This document shows, in pieces, positions 17,612-25,947 of a stretch of 64,000 nucleotides of DNA (position 1 is the first letter of the stretch; each line of letters opens with the position of its first letter). This DNA comes from Lysobacteraceae bacterium NML93-0793. GTDB taxonomy: Bacteria; Pseudomonadota; Gammaproteobacteria; Xanthomonadales; Xanthomonadaceae. The stretch lies in assembly GCA_002324875.1 (NCBI GenBank), contig NTJG01000004.1, positions 1 through 64,000 on the forward strand. The letters run 5' to 3'. A model generated the notes under the pieces. It was given only the letters and a program-made list of their open reading frames with translations, did not search any database and was not told the origin of the DNA. The position numbers and the translations under genes were made by a program.

Positions 17612-18790
17612 ATGGCGTTTGTGACCGAATGGTTCTGGTTCTTCCTGTTGCTGCCGATCGCCGCACTCAGCGGCTGGGTGATCGGGCGCCGTGGTGGCGA
17701 GCGTCATAGCGACACCCAGGTCAGCCGGTTGTCGACGACCTACTTCCGGGGCCTGAATTATCTGCTCAACGAGCAGCCCGACAAGGCGATCGAGCTGTTC
17801 CTGCACATCGCCGAACTCGACAAGGACACCTTCGAAACCCAGGTCGCGCTGGGGCATCTGTTCCGTCGCCGGGGTGAGGTCGATCGTGCGATCCGTCTGC
17901 ATCAGGGGCTGGTCCAGCGTGCCGATCTGACCGACCAGCAGAAGGTCCAGGCGCTGCTGGCGCTCGGCGAGGACTACATGAAGTCGGGACTGCTGGATCG
18001 CGCGGAGACCGTCTTCAGCGACCTGGCGCGGATCGACCAGCGTGCGCCGCAGGCACTGCGGCACCTGATCGGCATCTATCAGGCCGAACGCGACTGGGCC
18101 AAGGCGATCGAGAACGCCACGCGCTACGAGACCGTGACCGGCGAGCCGATGGGCAAGCTGATCGCCCAGTTCGAATGCGAACTCGCCGATCGACTGCGCT
18201 CGGCCGGCGATGCCGAGGGCGCACGCGCGGCGGTCGCACGGGCCTATGTCGCCGATTCGGGCTCGGTGCGCGCCGGCATGCTGGAGGGCCGCATCGAGAT
18301 CGACGCGGGCAACGACGCCGCCGCGATCCGTGCGTTCGAACGGGCGGCGCGGCACGACCCGGATTTCCTTCCCGAACTGCTCGCGCCCCTGCTTGCTGCG
18401 TACGAGCGCGTCGGCGACGTGCCGGGGGCCCGGAATTTCCTGTCGCAGATGACCGAGCATTACAAGGGCGTGGCGCCGGTGCTGGCGCTGACCCGGCTCG
18501 TCGAGCAGGAAGAGGGCGTGCACGCGGCGCGCACCTATCTCGCGCGGCAGCTCAAGGATCGCCCTTCGGTCCGCGGCGAGGCGGCGCTGATCGAGCTGAC
18601 GCTGGCCGACGGTGTCGATCACGTCGGGACGCTGCAGGAGCTGCGGTTGATCACCGAGCAGTTGCTCGTGCGCAATCCCAGTTACCGCTGCAAGCAATGC
18701 GGGTTCGGCGCGCGCAGCCACCACTGGCAATGCCCGAGCTGCAAGGAATGGGGCACGATCAAGCCCCTCCTGAACTACGCCGTGGTCTGA
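17612..18790 (+). CDS. lapB: Lipopolysaccharide assembly protein LapB (YciM)
   Basis: A 392-residue inner-membrane protein that restrains LPS synthesis by guiding FtsH proteolysis of LpxC. It has an N-terminal anchor (FVTEWFWFFLLLPIAALSGW), then TPR repeats over about residues 45-330, where 'YFRGLNYLLNEQPDKAIELF' is the first, and a C-terminal rubredoxin-like metal knuckle. The four cysteines are in CKQCGFG and CPSCKEW. Both anchor and knuckle are needed for function in E. coli. ATG at 17612 follows GGAG by seven bases. The LapA gene that normally sits between ihfB and lapB is absent: the 187-base gap contains no hydrophobic small frame. Its stop touches the next start. Confidence 0.93.
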   Translation: MAFVTEWFWFFLLLPIAALSGWVIGRRGGERHSDTQVSRLSTTYFRGLNYLLNEQPDKAIELFLHIAELDKDTFETQVALGHLFRRRGEVDRAIRLHQGLVQRADLTDQQKVQALLALGEDYMKSGLLDRAETVFSDLARIDQRAPQALRHLIGIYQAERDWAKAIENATRYETVTGEPMGKLIAQFECELADRLRSAGDAEGARAAVARAYVADSGSVRAGMLEGRIEIDAGNDAAAIRAFERAARHDPDFLPELLAPLLAAYERVGDVPGARNFLSQMTEHYKGVAPVLALTRLVEQEEGVHAARTYLARQLKDRPSVRGEAALIELTLADGVDHVGTLQELRLITEQLLVRNPSYRCKQCGFGARSHHWQCPSCKEWGTIKPLLNYAVV

Positions 18791-19795
18791 GTGCACTCGT
18801 CCGCGCCATGGGCGCTTGCTGCGCTGGTCTTCGTCACGGCGCTGCTCGGCACCTGGTGGGCGCGGCGGTATGCGCTCCGCCGCCGCCTCATCGATGCGCC
18901 CGGTGCCCGGCGCAGTCATGTCGTGGCCACGCCCCGGGGCGGCGGCATTGCGATCGTCGTCGCGCTCGTTCCGGTGTTCGTATGGCTGGCGTCTCAGGAC
19001 GCGAGCGGCGGGGGGCTGGCGTTCTGCGCCGCATCGGGGCTGGTGCTCGTGGCCGGAATCGGCTGGCTCGATGATCACCGCCCGCTATCGGCGCTCGTAC
19101 GGCTGGCGGTACACATCGTCGCGGCGACCCTGCTCGCCATCGGCATGGCATCGGCCGGCGCTGCGCTGTGGTGGTGTCTCTGCGTCTGGATACTCGCCGT
19201 CGGACTGGTGAACGTCTGGAACTTCATGGATGGCATCGATGGTCTCGCGACCACCCAGGCGATCCTGGTCGCCGCGGGGGCGCTGGTGCTCGGTGGTGTC
19301 TCGATGCTTCCCGTCGCGATCGTCGCGGCCTGCGCCGGCTTTCTGCCCTTCAACGCGCCGCGCGCGCGCATTTTCCTCGGCGATGTGGGCAGCGGAAGCC
19401 TGGGCTATCTGATCGCGTGTCTTTTCGCGTGGATGCCGGAAGTGGAACTCGCCGGTCTGGCACTGCTCGGATTGCCGCTTGCCGCATTCATGATTGACGC
19501 CACGTTGACACTTCTTTCGCGCATGCTGCGCGGCGAACGGTGGTGGCAGCCCCATGTCCAGCATCTCTACCAGCGTCTCGTACAGGCCGGTACGTCGCAC
19601 ATGCGGGTCACACTGGCCTACGCCGCGTGGACGTCGTGTTCCGTTCTCGCCCTGTATGCGCTTCAGGGGCGATCCCTTTCCACGACTCTCGGAGTCTTTG
19701 CCGCGTGGTTCGTCTGCACTGCCGCCACCTGGTTCATACTTCGCGCCGGTTTGGAGGCCGGCCTTCGGCTGTCACGGATGAGGCGCGATGATTGA
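18791..19795 (+). CDS. Undecaprenyl-phosphate sugar-1-phosphate transferase (WecA/WbpL/TagO family)
   Basis: A 334-residue polytopic inner-membrane enzyme of the MraY/WecA family, which loads a HexNAc-1-phosphate onto undecaprenyl phosphate to start O-antigen or exopolysaccharide synthesis. About ten hydrophobic helices are visible. Family motifs are RRSHVVATPRGGG (about 37-49), GWLDDHRPL (Mg-binding Asp pair, about 95), NVWNFMDGIDG (about 140-150) and ARIFLGDVGSGSLGY (about 192-206). GTG at 18791 follows immediately on the lapB stop, so translation is coupled. The partner gene next door makes the kind of 4-keto/6-deoxy sugar that WbpL-type enzymes use, which favours a WbpL-like role. The exact sugar is unknown. 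Confidence 0.88.
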   Translation: MHSSAPWALAALVFVTALLGTWWARRYALRRRLIDAPGARRSHVVATPRGGGIAIVVALVPVFVWLASQDASGGGLAFCAASGLVLVAGIGWLDDHRPLSALVRLAVHIVAATLLAIGMASAGAALWWCLCVWILAVGLVNVWNFMDGIDGLATTQAILVAAGALVLGGVSMLPVAIVAACAGFLPFNAPRARIFLGDVGSGSLGYLIACLFAWMPEVELAGLALLGLPLAAFMIDATLTLLSRMLRGERWWQPHVQHLYQRLVQAGTSHMRVTLAYAAWTSCSVLALYALQGRSLSTTLGVFAAWFVCTAATWFILRAGLEAGLRLSRMRRDD

Positions 19796-21698
19796 TTTGA
19801 AGACCCGGCTCGGGGTGCTCGGACCACGCGTCGCCGTGATCGGGCATGACCTGCTGATGGTGTGGCTGTGCTGGATCGGCCTCCACCAGTTCCGGCACTC
19901 GGTGATGGAGCAGGCGCCCGCGTTCTCGATGTTCTCGGTCGAGACGGCATTGATTCTCGCCGCGCAGGGACTGATCTTCTGGCGCGTGGGGCTGTATCGC
20001 GGGGTGTGGCGCTTCGCCAGCGTTCCCGACCTGATGAACATCGTCAAGGCGGCAGTGCTCGGATTGTTGTCGATCCTGCTGGTGCTGTTCGTCTACAACC
20101 GCCTCGCGCTCGTGCCCAGGACGGTGCTGATCGCGTACCCGCTGCTGCTGGCCGCGATGCTCGGCATGCCGCGTCTGCTGTACCGCGCCTGGAAGGATCA
20201 CGGCAATATCCGTCTCGATCAGGCTGCGGTGCGGGTGCTGATCCTGGGGGCCGGGCAGGCTGGCGAGACGTTGGTCCGCGATCTTCGGCGCACGGGCGCG
20301 TACGATCCGGTCGGCTTCCTCGACGACGCGCCCAAGCTGCGGGGCAGTCAGCTGCAGGGTGTACCGGTGCTGGGGCGCGTCGACGAAGTCGAGACGATCG
20401 CCCCGGAGACGGCGGCCAAGCTGCTGGTCATCGCGATGCCGTCGGCGGACGCGCCAGCGATGCGCCGGGTGGTCGCCGCCTGCGAGCGCACCGGTCTTCC
20501 GTTCCGCACGGTGCCCCGGCTCGATGATCTGCTCGAGGGGCGCTCGCTGCCGGGTGAACTCAAGGAAGTGGCGATCGAGGATCTGCTCGGTCGCAAACCG
20601 GTGATGCCCGACTGGAAGGCGATCCGTGCCTGGCTGCACGGACGCAGCGTGCTGATCACCGGCGCGGGTGGTTCGATCGGTTCCGAGTTGTGTCGACAGT
20701 GCGCGCGGCACGGCGCGGCGCAGATCGCGCTGGTCGAGATGGACGAGCTGGCGCTGACGCGGATCGAAAACGAACTGCGCCGTGATTTTCCGAACATCGA
20801 GATCAAGCCGGTGCTGGGTGACTGCGGCGACAGCGCGGTCATCGGTCATGCGCTTCGCCTCGCATCGCCCGAAGCCGTCTTCCATGCGGCCGCCTACAAG
20901 CAGGTGCCGGTGCTGCAGCAGCAGTTGCGCGAAGGTGTCCGCAACAACGTGCTGGCCACACGGATGGTCGCGCGCGCAGCGATCGCGGCCAAGGTCGGTA
21001 CGTTCGTGCTGATTTCGACCGACAAGGCGGTGGATCCGGTCAATGTGCTGGGTGCGACCAAGCGCCTGGCGGAGATGGTCTGCCAGGACCTGGCCGGATC
21101 CGACAGCACCCACTTCGTGACCGTGCGCTTCGGCAACGTGCTCGATTCCGCCGGCAGCGTGGTGCCGCTGTTCCGCGAGCAGATCCGGCGCGGCGGGCCG
21201 GTGACCGTGACCGATCCCGACGTCACCCGTTACTTCATGACGATTCCAGAAGCCTGCCAGCTGATCATGCAGTCGGTTGCGATCGGCTCGCAGCAGGCCG
21301 TCTACACCCTCGATATGGGGGAGCCGGTGTCGATCCGTCTGCTCGCCGAGCAGATGATCCGGCTTGCCGGCAAGCAGCCGGAGCGGGATATCGCGATCAT
21401 CTACTCGGGCCTGCGTCCGGGCGAGAAACTTCACGAGACCCTGTTCCACGCGGATGAGCGCTACCGGCCGACGGTGCATCCGAAGATCCTGCAGGCCGAA
21501 GCCCGACCCGTCCACGGCGAGCAGCTTGCCGCAGCGCTCGCCCGGCTCACCGACGGTGTCGCGCGCTACGATCTGGAGTTGATCGGCACCGCGCTGCGCG
21601 ATGCCGTTCCGGAATTCGCGCCCATGGAGGCATCACCTGTCCGCGAGACGGGCGCCACTATAGTGGCCTTTCCCCCACGACACGCGAGACTTTCATGA
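19788..21698 (+). CDS. Polysaccharide biosynthesis nucleoside-diphosphate sugar dehydratase (WbpM/PglF/CapD family)
   Basis: A 636-residue membrane-anchored UDP-HexNAc 4,6-dehydratase. Four hydrophobic helices occupy about 12-110. A first Rossmann-like domain follows with GAGQAGE (about 150), then the catalytic short-chain dehydrogenase domain with ITGAGGSIGSELCR (about 288-301) and LISTDKAVDPVNVLGATKR (about 407-425). The usual SDR tyrosine is replaced by Val-Met/Asn-Val near the catalytic Lys, as known for the large WbpM subfamily, whose catalysis uses the Thr-Asp-Lys triad. It overlaps the preceding transferase by eight bases and galU by four. Likely product is a UDP-4-keto-6-deoxy-HexNAc for O-antigen. 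Confidence 0.92.
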   Translation: MIDLKTRLGVLGPRVAVIGHDLLMVWLCWIGLHQFRHSVMEQAPAFSMFSVETALILAAQGLIFWRVGLYRGVWRFASVPDLMNIVKAAVLGLLSILLVLFVYNRLALVPRTVLIAYPLLLAAMLGMPRLLYRAWKDHGNIRLDQAAVRVLILGAGQAGETLVRDLRRTGAYDPVGFLDDAPKLRGSQLQGVPVLGRVDEVETIAPETAAKLLVIAMPSADAPAMRRVVAACERTGLPFRTVPRLDDLLEGRSLPGELKEVAIEDLLGRKPVMPDWKAIRAWLHGRSVLITGAGGSIGSELCRQCARHGAAQIALVEMDELALTRIENELRRDFPNIEIKPVLGDCGDSAVIGHALRLASPEAVFHAAAYKQVPVLQQQLREGVRNNVLATRMVARAAIAAKVGTFVLISTDKAVDPVNVLGATKRLAEMVCQDLAGSDSTHFVTVRFGNVLDSAGSVVPLFREQIRRGGPVTVTDPDVTRYFMTIPEACQLIMQSVAIGSQQAVYTLDMGEPVSIRLLAEQMIRLAGKQPERDIAIIYSGLRPGEKLHETLFHADERYRPTVHPKILQAEARPVHGEQLAAALARLTDGVARYDLELIGTALRDAVPEFAPMEASPVRETGATIVAFPPRHARLS

Positions 21699-22597
21699 CG
21701 CAGCGGATCCGCAAGGCCGTCTTCCCGGTTGCCGGCCTCGGCACACGCTTTCTTCCGGCCACCAAGACGGTGCCCAAGGAGATGCTGCCCATCGTCGATC
21801 GGCCCCTGATCCAGTACGCGGTGGACGAGGCGATCGAGGCAGGCTGCGATACGTTGATCTTCGTCACCAATCGGCACAAGCATGCGATCGGTGACTATTT
21901 CGACAAGGCCTACGAACTGGAAGACCGGTTGGAGGCTGCCGGCAAGCACGAGCTGCTGGAAAAGATCCGGCGTCCGCTGCCGGATGGCGTGCGTGCGATC
22001 TTCGTCACCCAACCGGAGGCGCGCGGTCTGGGCCATGCAGTGCTCTGCGCCCGGCCAGTGGTGGGCGACGAGCCGTTCGCCGTCATGCTGCCCGATGATC
22101 TGCTGTGGAACCGGAACGGCGACGGCGCGCTCAAGCAGATGGCCGATGCCCATGCGCAGACCGGCGCCAGCATGATCGCGGTCCAGGACGTGCCCGCCGA
22201 GAAGACCGGCAGCTACGGCATCGTCGCAACCGACGCCTTCGAGGGGCGACATGGTCGGGTCCGCTCGATGGTGGAGAAGCCCAGGCCGGAAGAGGCGCCG
22301 AGCACACTCGCCGTCGTCGGGCGCTATGTTCTGGATGGCCGGATCTTTCCGCTGCTGGAGAGCACCACGCCGGGCGCCGGAGGCGAGATCCAGCTGACCG
22401 ACGCGATCGCGGCGTTGCTGCAGGAAAAGCCCGTGCATGCCTACCGCTTCCGCGGTACACGCTTCGACTGCGGCACCCATCTCGGGCTCATCGAAGCCAC
22501 GATCAGTTATGCGCTCGACAACGAGAAGCTCAGTGAGCAGGCGGCCCTCCTGATGCGCAACGCGCTCGATGAACTGGGTGTGCGCAACCTGGAATGA
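21695..22597 (+). CDS. galU: UTP-glucose-1-phosphate uridylyltransferase
   Basis: A 300-residue cytosolic enzyme making UDP-glucose from glucose-1-phosphate and UTP, feeding LPS core and exopolysaccharide. The nucleotide-binding signature AVFPVAGLGTRFLPATKTVPKEM is at the N-terminus (about 8-30). Further GalU blocks are EARGLGHAVLCA, FAVMLPDDL, MVEKPRPEEAPS, GGEIQLTDAI and RGTRFDCGTHLGLI (about 250-263). ATG at 21695 overlaps the upstream stop (ATGA). It closes the four-gene coupled cluster and is followed by a terminator hairpin. Confidence 0.95.
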   Translation: MTQRIRKAVFPVAGLGTRFLPATKTVPKEMLPIVDRPLIQYAVDEAIEAGCDTLIFVTNRHKHAIGDYFDKAYELEDRLEAAGKHELLEKIRRPLPDGVRAIFVTQPEARGLGHAVLCARPVVGDEPFAVMLPDDLLWNRNGDGALKQMADAHAQTGASMIAVQDVPAEKTGSYGIVATDAFEGRHGRVRSMVEKPRPEEAPSTLAVVGRYVLDGRIFPLLESTTPGAGGEIQLTDAIAALLQEKPVHAYRFRGTRFDCGTHLGLIEATISYALDNEKLSEQAALLMRNALDELGVRNLE

Positions 22598-22624
22598 GAC
22601 GCGCCGGATCCGTTTGAGCGAAAC

Positions 22625-22650
22625 ACGCCCCGGCAACCCTGGGGCGTTTT
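22625..22650 (+). terminator. Intrinsic terminator after galU
   Basis: The arms ACGCCCC (22625-22631) and GGGGCGT (22641-22647) are followed by TTTT (22647-22650). It lies 28 bases after the galU stop and ends the envelope-polysaccharide operon. Confidence 0.75.
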
Positions 22651-22894
22651 CGTTCGGGCGCGCGCGATCGGCAACGTAGGCGAGCCCGTCCTTGCGAGCA
22701 GACGTGGCGCACGATTGGATCGCACAACCACCGAAGGTGGCAGAGCGGCCAGGCGCGTGAGAGTGATTCGCCGGTACGGAGGACGCCGAGAGTTGCCGCA
22801 GCGGCGTTTTCCGCACGAATCCGTCGCCTTGCAGCGCAACGCGGATCCGGTGGCACAGGCCGCAACGGCAGCGCTCGCTCGGCAGGCCGGACAT
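22651..22894. other. Intergenic region between convergent galU and tsf
   Basis: About 240 bases between two terminators of convergent operons. Small frames are present on both strands but none has a start signal or recognisable product. I see no RNA gene and no repeat in it. Confidence 0.5.
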
Positions 22895-22921
22895 AAAAAA
22901 AGCACGCCCGACGGGCGTGCT
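22895..22921 (-). terminator. Intrinsic terminator after tsf
   Basis: The arms AGCACGCCC (22901-22909) and GGGCGTGCT (22913-22921) close a three-base loop. On the minus strand the stem runs into a seven-base T-run (A-run at 22894-22901 on plus). It is 41 bases after the tsf stop. Confidence 0.88.
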
Positions 22922-22961
22922 TTCTTGCAGCGCACCGGCGCGTGCGCGCCGGATGCTGTCG

Positions 22962-23840
22962 TCAGGCCAGACCGGCCTGCTTCATCACTTCGGCAGCGTA
23001 GTCCTCGACCACCTTCTCGATGCCCTCACCGACGGCGAGGCGCTGGAAGCCGATGACCTCGGCGCCGGCCGCCTTGAGCACGGCTTCGACGGTCTTGTCG
23101 GTGTCGAGTACGTAGGGCTGGCCGTACAGCGTGACCTCGTTGACGATCTTGTTGATCTTGCCGCTGATGATCTTCTCGAGGATGTCGGCCGGCTTCGACT
23201 TGTCCTTCTCGGACATCTTGGCCAGCTCGATTTCCTTTTCCTTCTCGACGAAATCGCTCGGGACGTCGCTCGCCTTGTTGTAGGGCGGGTTCATCGCGGC
23301 GACGTGCATCGCCAGACCGCGGGCCAGGTCGGCATCGCCGCCCTTGAGCTCGACCAGCACGCCGATGCGGCCGCCGTGCACGTAGGCGGCGACGTTGTTG
23401 GTGCTCTCGACACGGGCCACGCGGCGCACCTGCACGTTCTCGCCCACCTTGGCGATGACGGCGGCGCGGGTTTCCTCGATCGTCTCGCCCGATTCGACCT
23501 TGGCGGCCTTCAGCGCGTCGGCGTCGGCAGCGCCGGACGTCAGCGCGGTCTGGGCGACCACGTCGGTGAAGCGCAGGAAGTTGTCGTCCTTGGCGACGAA
23601 GTCGGTTTCCGAGTTGATCTCGACCAGCACCGCGGTGCTGTCGTTCTGGGCGGCGGCGATGCGGCCTTCGGCGGCGACGCGGTCGGCCTTCTTGTCCGCC
23701 TTGGCCAGGCCGGACTTGCGCAGCGCCTCGGCGGCCGCGTCGATGTTGCCGGCGTTCTCGCTGAGCGCCTTCTTGCATTCCATCATGCCGGCGCCGGTGC
23801 GCTCGCGCAGTTCCTTGACCAGGGATGCGGTGATTTCCAT
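22962..23840 (-). CDS. tsf: Elongation factor Ts
   Basis: A 292-residue nucleotide-exchange factor that regenerates EF-Tu-GTP. The N-terminal UBA-like domain [20 protein letters not shown] and the signature [18 protein letters not shown] (about 21-38) are diagnostic. The sequence [16 protein letters not shown] (about 77-92) is the EF-Tu-contacting 'TDFV' motif. Normal length for proteobacteria. ATG at 23840 is preceded by AGAGG. It follows rpsB after 129 bases and is the last gene of that operon, since a strong terminator lies directly behind it. pyrH, which follows tsf in many gammaproteobacteria, is not here. Confidence 0.97.
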   Translation of the reverse strand: MEITASLVKELRERTGAGMMECKKALSENAGNIDAAAEALRKSGLAKADKKADRVAAEGRIAAAQNDSTAVLVEINSETDFVAKDDNFLRFTDVVAQTALTSGAADADALKAAKVESGETIEETRAAVIAKVGENVQVRRVARVESTNNVAAYVHGGRIGVLVELKGGDADLARGLAMHVAAMNPPYNKASDVPSDFVEKEKEIELAKMSEKDKSKPADILEKIISGKINKIVNEVTLYGQPYVLDTDKTVEAVLKAAGAEVIGFQRLAVGEGIEKVVEDYAAEVMKQAGLA

Positions 23841-23969
23841 TGGAGACCTCTGAATTCTTGGGATGTCGGACGAGCCGGGGCCCGCCGGGGAATCGACGCC
23901 CGCGGATCGTGATCCGCGCAAGGCGTGATGCGCGGCCGCCCAGCATGGGGCGGCCACGTGTCGCTGCCG

Positions 23970-24779
23970 TTACTCGGCAGCGGGAGCCGGTGCGGCTTCG
24001 GTCTTCGCTTCGTCGGCCTTCTTGCCGCGCGGGGCGCGGGCCGGCTTCTCGCCGCCTTCGGCGAACTCGTCCTCGCGCACGGTCGCGGCGCTCGGCGCGG
24101 CGGCCTTGCCCTCGAGCACGGCGTCGGCGGCCGCGTTCGCGTACAGCTGCACGGCGCGGATGGCGTCGTCGTTGCCCGGGATCGCGTAGTCGACCAGGGC
24201 CGGATCGTAGTTCGTGTCGACGACCGCGATCACCGGGATGCCGAGCTTCTTGGCTTCCTTGATCGCGATGTCTTCATGGCCGATGTCGATGACGAACAGC
24301 GCGTCGGGCAGGCGGTTCATGTCCTTGATGCCACCGAGCGAGGCTTCCAGCTTCTCGCGCTCACGGCGCAGGCCCAGCACTTCGTGCTTGACCAGCTTGT
24401 CGAACGTGCCGTCGGTCTCGGCCGCTTCCAGCTCCTTCAGGCGCGACACCGACTTCTTCACCGTGGCGAAGTTGGTCAGCGTGCCGCCGAGCCAGCGCTG
24501 GGTCATGAACGGCATGCCGCAACGCTCGGCTTCTTCCTTGATCGCTTCGCGGGCGCTGCGCTTGGTGCCGATGAACAGGATCATGCCGCGCTTCTGCGCG
24601 ATGCCCGAGATGAAGTTCATCGCGTCGTTGAACAGCGGAACCGTCTTCTCGAGGTTGATGATGTGGATCTTGCCGCGGGCGCCGAAGATGTACGGCGACA
24701 TCTTGGGGTTCCAGTAGCGCGTCTGGTGGCCGAAATGGACGCCGGCTTCCAGCATCTGGCGCATGGTGATCTGGGGCAT
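23970..24779 (-). CDS. rpsB: 30S ribosomal protein S2
   Basis: A 269-residue ribosomal protein. It starts [20 protein letters not shown], the universal S2 N-terminus, and contains [26 protein letters not shown] and the '[20 protein letters not shown]' region (about 189-208). The C-terminal 35 residues are Ala/Glu/Lys-rich and probably disordered, as in other Xanthomonadaceae. ATG at 24779 has GGAG at good spacing. It is the first gene of rpsB-tsf, divergent from map. Confidence 0.97.
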   Translation of the reverse strand: MPQITMRQMLEAGVHFGHQTRYWNPKMSPYIFGARGKIHIINLEKTVPLFNDAMNFISGIAQKRGMILFIGTKRSAREAIKEEAERCGMPFMTQRWLGGTLTNFATVKKSVSRLKELEAAETDGTFDKLVKHEVLGLRREREKLEASLGGIKDMNRLPDALFVIDIGHEDIAIKEAKKLGIPVIAVVDTNYDPALVDYAIPGNDDAIRAVQLYANAAADAVLEGKAAAPSAATVREDEFAEGGEKPARAPRGKKADEAKTEAAPAPAAE

Positions 24780-25148
24780 TGCAGAACTCCTGATGGGGAA
24801 CCGGCCGCCAAGGCTTGGGTGATGGCGGTCCGCGCAGCCGTGTGCCGACGACGCAGGGGGTTCCGGGGTTGGGCCTCCCCGCGGCCTCCGTCATCCAGAT
24901 TCCATCGTCGAGCGACGGAACACCCCGGAAACGGGCAATGGCAGCGGGTGTGTATTTGCCGGTGACGCCCGGCATGGGCGGCGCGGCCTCCGATGGAGTG
25001 TCCGCAGCCGGCGAAGTGTAGCAGCGCGTCCGGCCAGACGCCAGCAGCCCTTGGATCGGCGTGCCGCGAGCCGACGAAGGTCTGCTCTGCCGCTCGGCGG
25101 GCGACGCATGCGGGGCAGGGGTGCGGCGTTTTGCGCGATAATGCGCGC
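24780..25148. other. Divergent rpsB/map intergenic region with rpsB leader
   Basis: 369 bases separate rpsB and map. They should hold the promoters of both and the rpsB 5' leader, which in gammaproteobacteria folds into an S2-binding autoregulatory structure. I could not draw a convincing fold by eye. On the map side GATAAT (25137-25142) is a good -10 box only six bases before the ATG, which would make a leaderless or nearly leaderless transcript; no good -35 box stands at the right distance. Small open frames here are not supported. Confidence 0.4.
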
Positions 25149-25946
25149 ATGAGCATCCACACCAAGACGCCCGAAGAAATCGAGAAGATGCGCGTGGCCG
25201 GCCGGCTGGCCGCCGAGGTCCTGCAGATCGTCGCGCCCCATGTGAAGCCCGGGGTGACCACCGAGGAACTGGACCGCATCTGCCACGACCACATCATCCG
25301 TGTGCAGCAGGCGATTCCGGCCAACGTCGGCTACAAGGGCTATCCCAAGACGACCTGCATTTCGGCCAACAACGTCATCTGCCACGGCATCCCGAGCGAA
25401 TCGAAGGTGCTCAAGGACGGCGACATCATCAATATCGACGTCACCGTGATCAAGGACGGCTGGCACGGCGATACGAGCCGCATGTATTTCGTCGGCACGC
25501 CGTCGGTGATGGCGCGGCGCCTGGTCGAAGTGACCCGGGAAGCGATGTGGCGGGGCATTCATGCCGTGAAGCCGGGCGCGACGCTGGGCGACATCGGCCA
25601 TGCGATCCAGACCTACGCCGAGGCCGAACGCTTCAGCGTGGTGCGCGAGTATTGCGGCCACGGCATCGGCAAGGTCTACCACGACGAGCCGCAGGTGCTG
25701 CACTACGGCACGCCGGGTGCCGGCGTGGTGCTCAAGGAAGGCATGACCTTCACCATCGAACCGATGATCAACGAGGGCACGCGCTTCACCAAGGTGCTGC
25801 CCGACGGCTGGACGGTGGTCACCAAGGACCGTCGCCTGTCCGCGCAGTGGGAACACACGGTGGCGGTGACGGCGGACGGGGTCGACGTGCTCACCCGCAT
25901 TCCGGGGGACGACAACGAGCCCTTCCTCGACGGCGCCGCACGCTGA
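25149..25946 (+). CDS. map: Methionine aminopeptidase type I
   Basis: A 265-residue metalloprotease removing the initiator methionine from nascent proteins. The pita-bread fold metal ligands can be placed: Asp in IINIDVTVIKDGWHGDTSR (two Asp, about 97 and 108), His in REYCGHGIG (about 171), Glu in FTIEPMIN (about 204) and Glu in AQWEHTVAV (about 235). It lacks N-terminal zinc fingers, as expected for bacterial type I. The ATG at 25149 gives the conserved start MSIHTKTPEEIEKMRVAGR. One base separates its stop from the glnD GTG, so the two are co-translated. Confidence 0.96.
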   Translation: MSIHTKTPEEIEKMRVAGRLAAEVLQIVAPHVKPGVTTEELDRICHDHIIRVQQAIPANVGYKGYPKTTCISANNVICHGIPSESKVLKDGDIINIDVTVIKDGWHGDTSRMYFVGTPSVMARRLVEVTREAMWRGIHAVKPGATLGDIGHAIQTYAEAERFSVVREYCGHGIGKVYHDEPQVLHYGTPGAGVVLKEGMTFTIEPMINEGTRFTKVLPDGWTVVTKDRRLSAQWEHTVAVTADGVDVLTRIPGDDNEPFLDGAAR

Positions 25947-25947
25947 C

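Noticed and set aside
22715-23056. A 113-codon plus-strand frame between galU and tsf
   Set aside because: It runs through the tsf terminator into the antisense of tsf, has no ribosome binding site and an Arg-rich composition.
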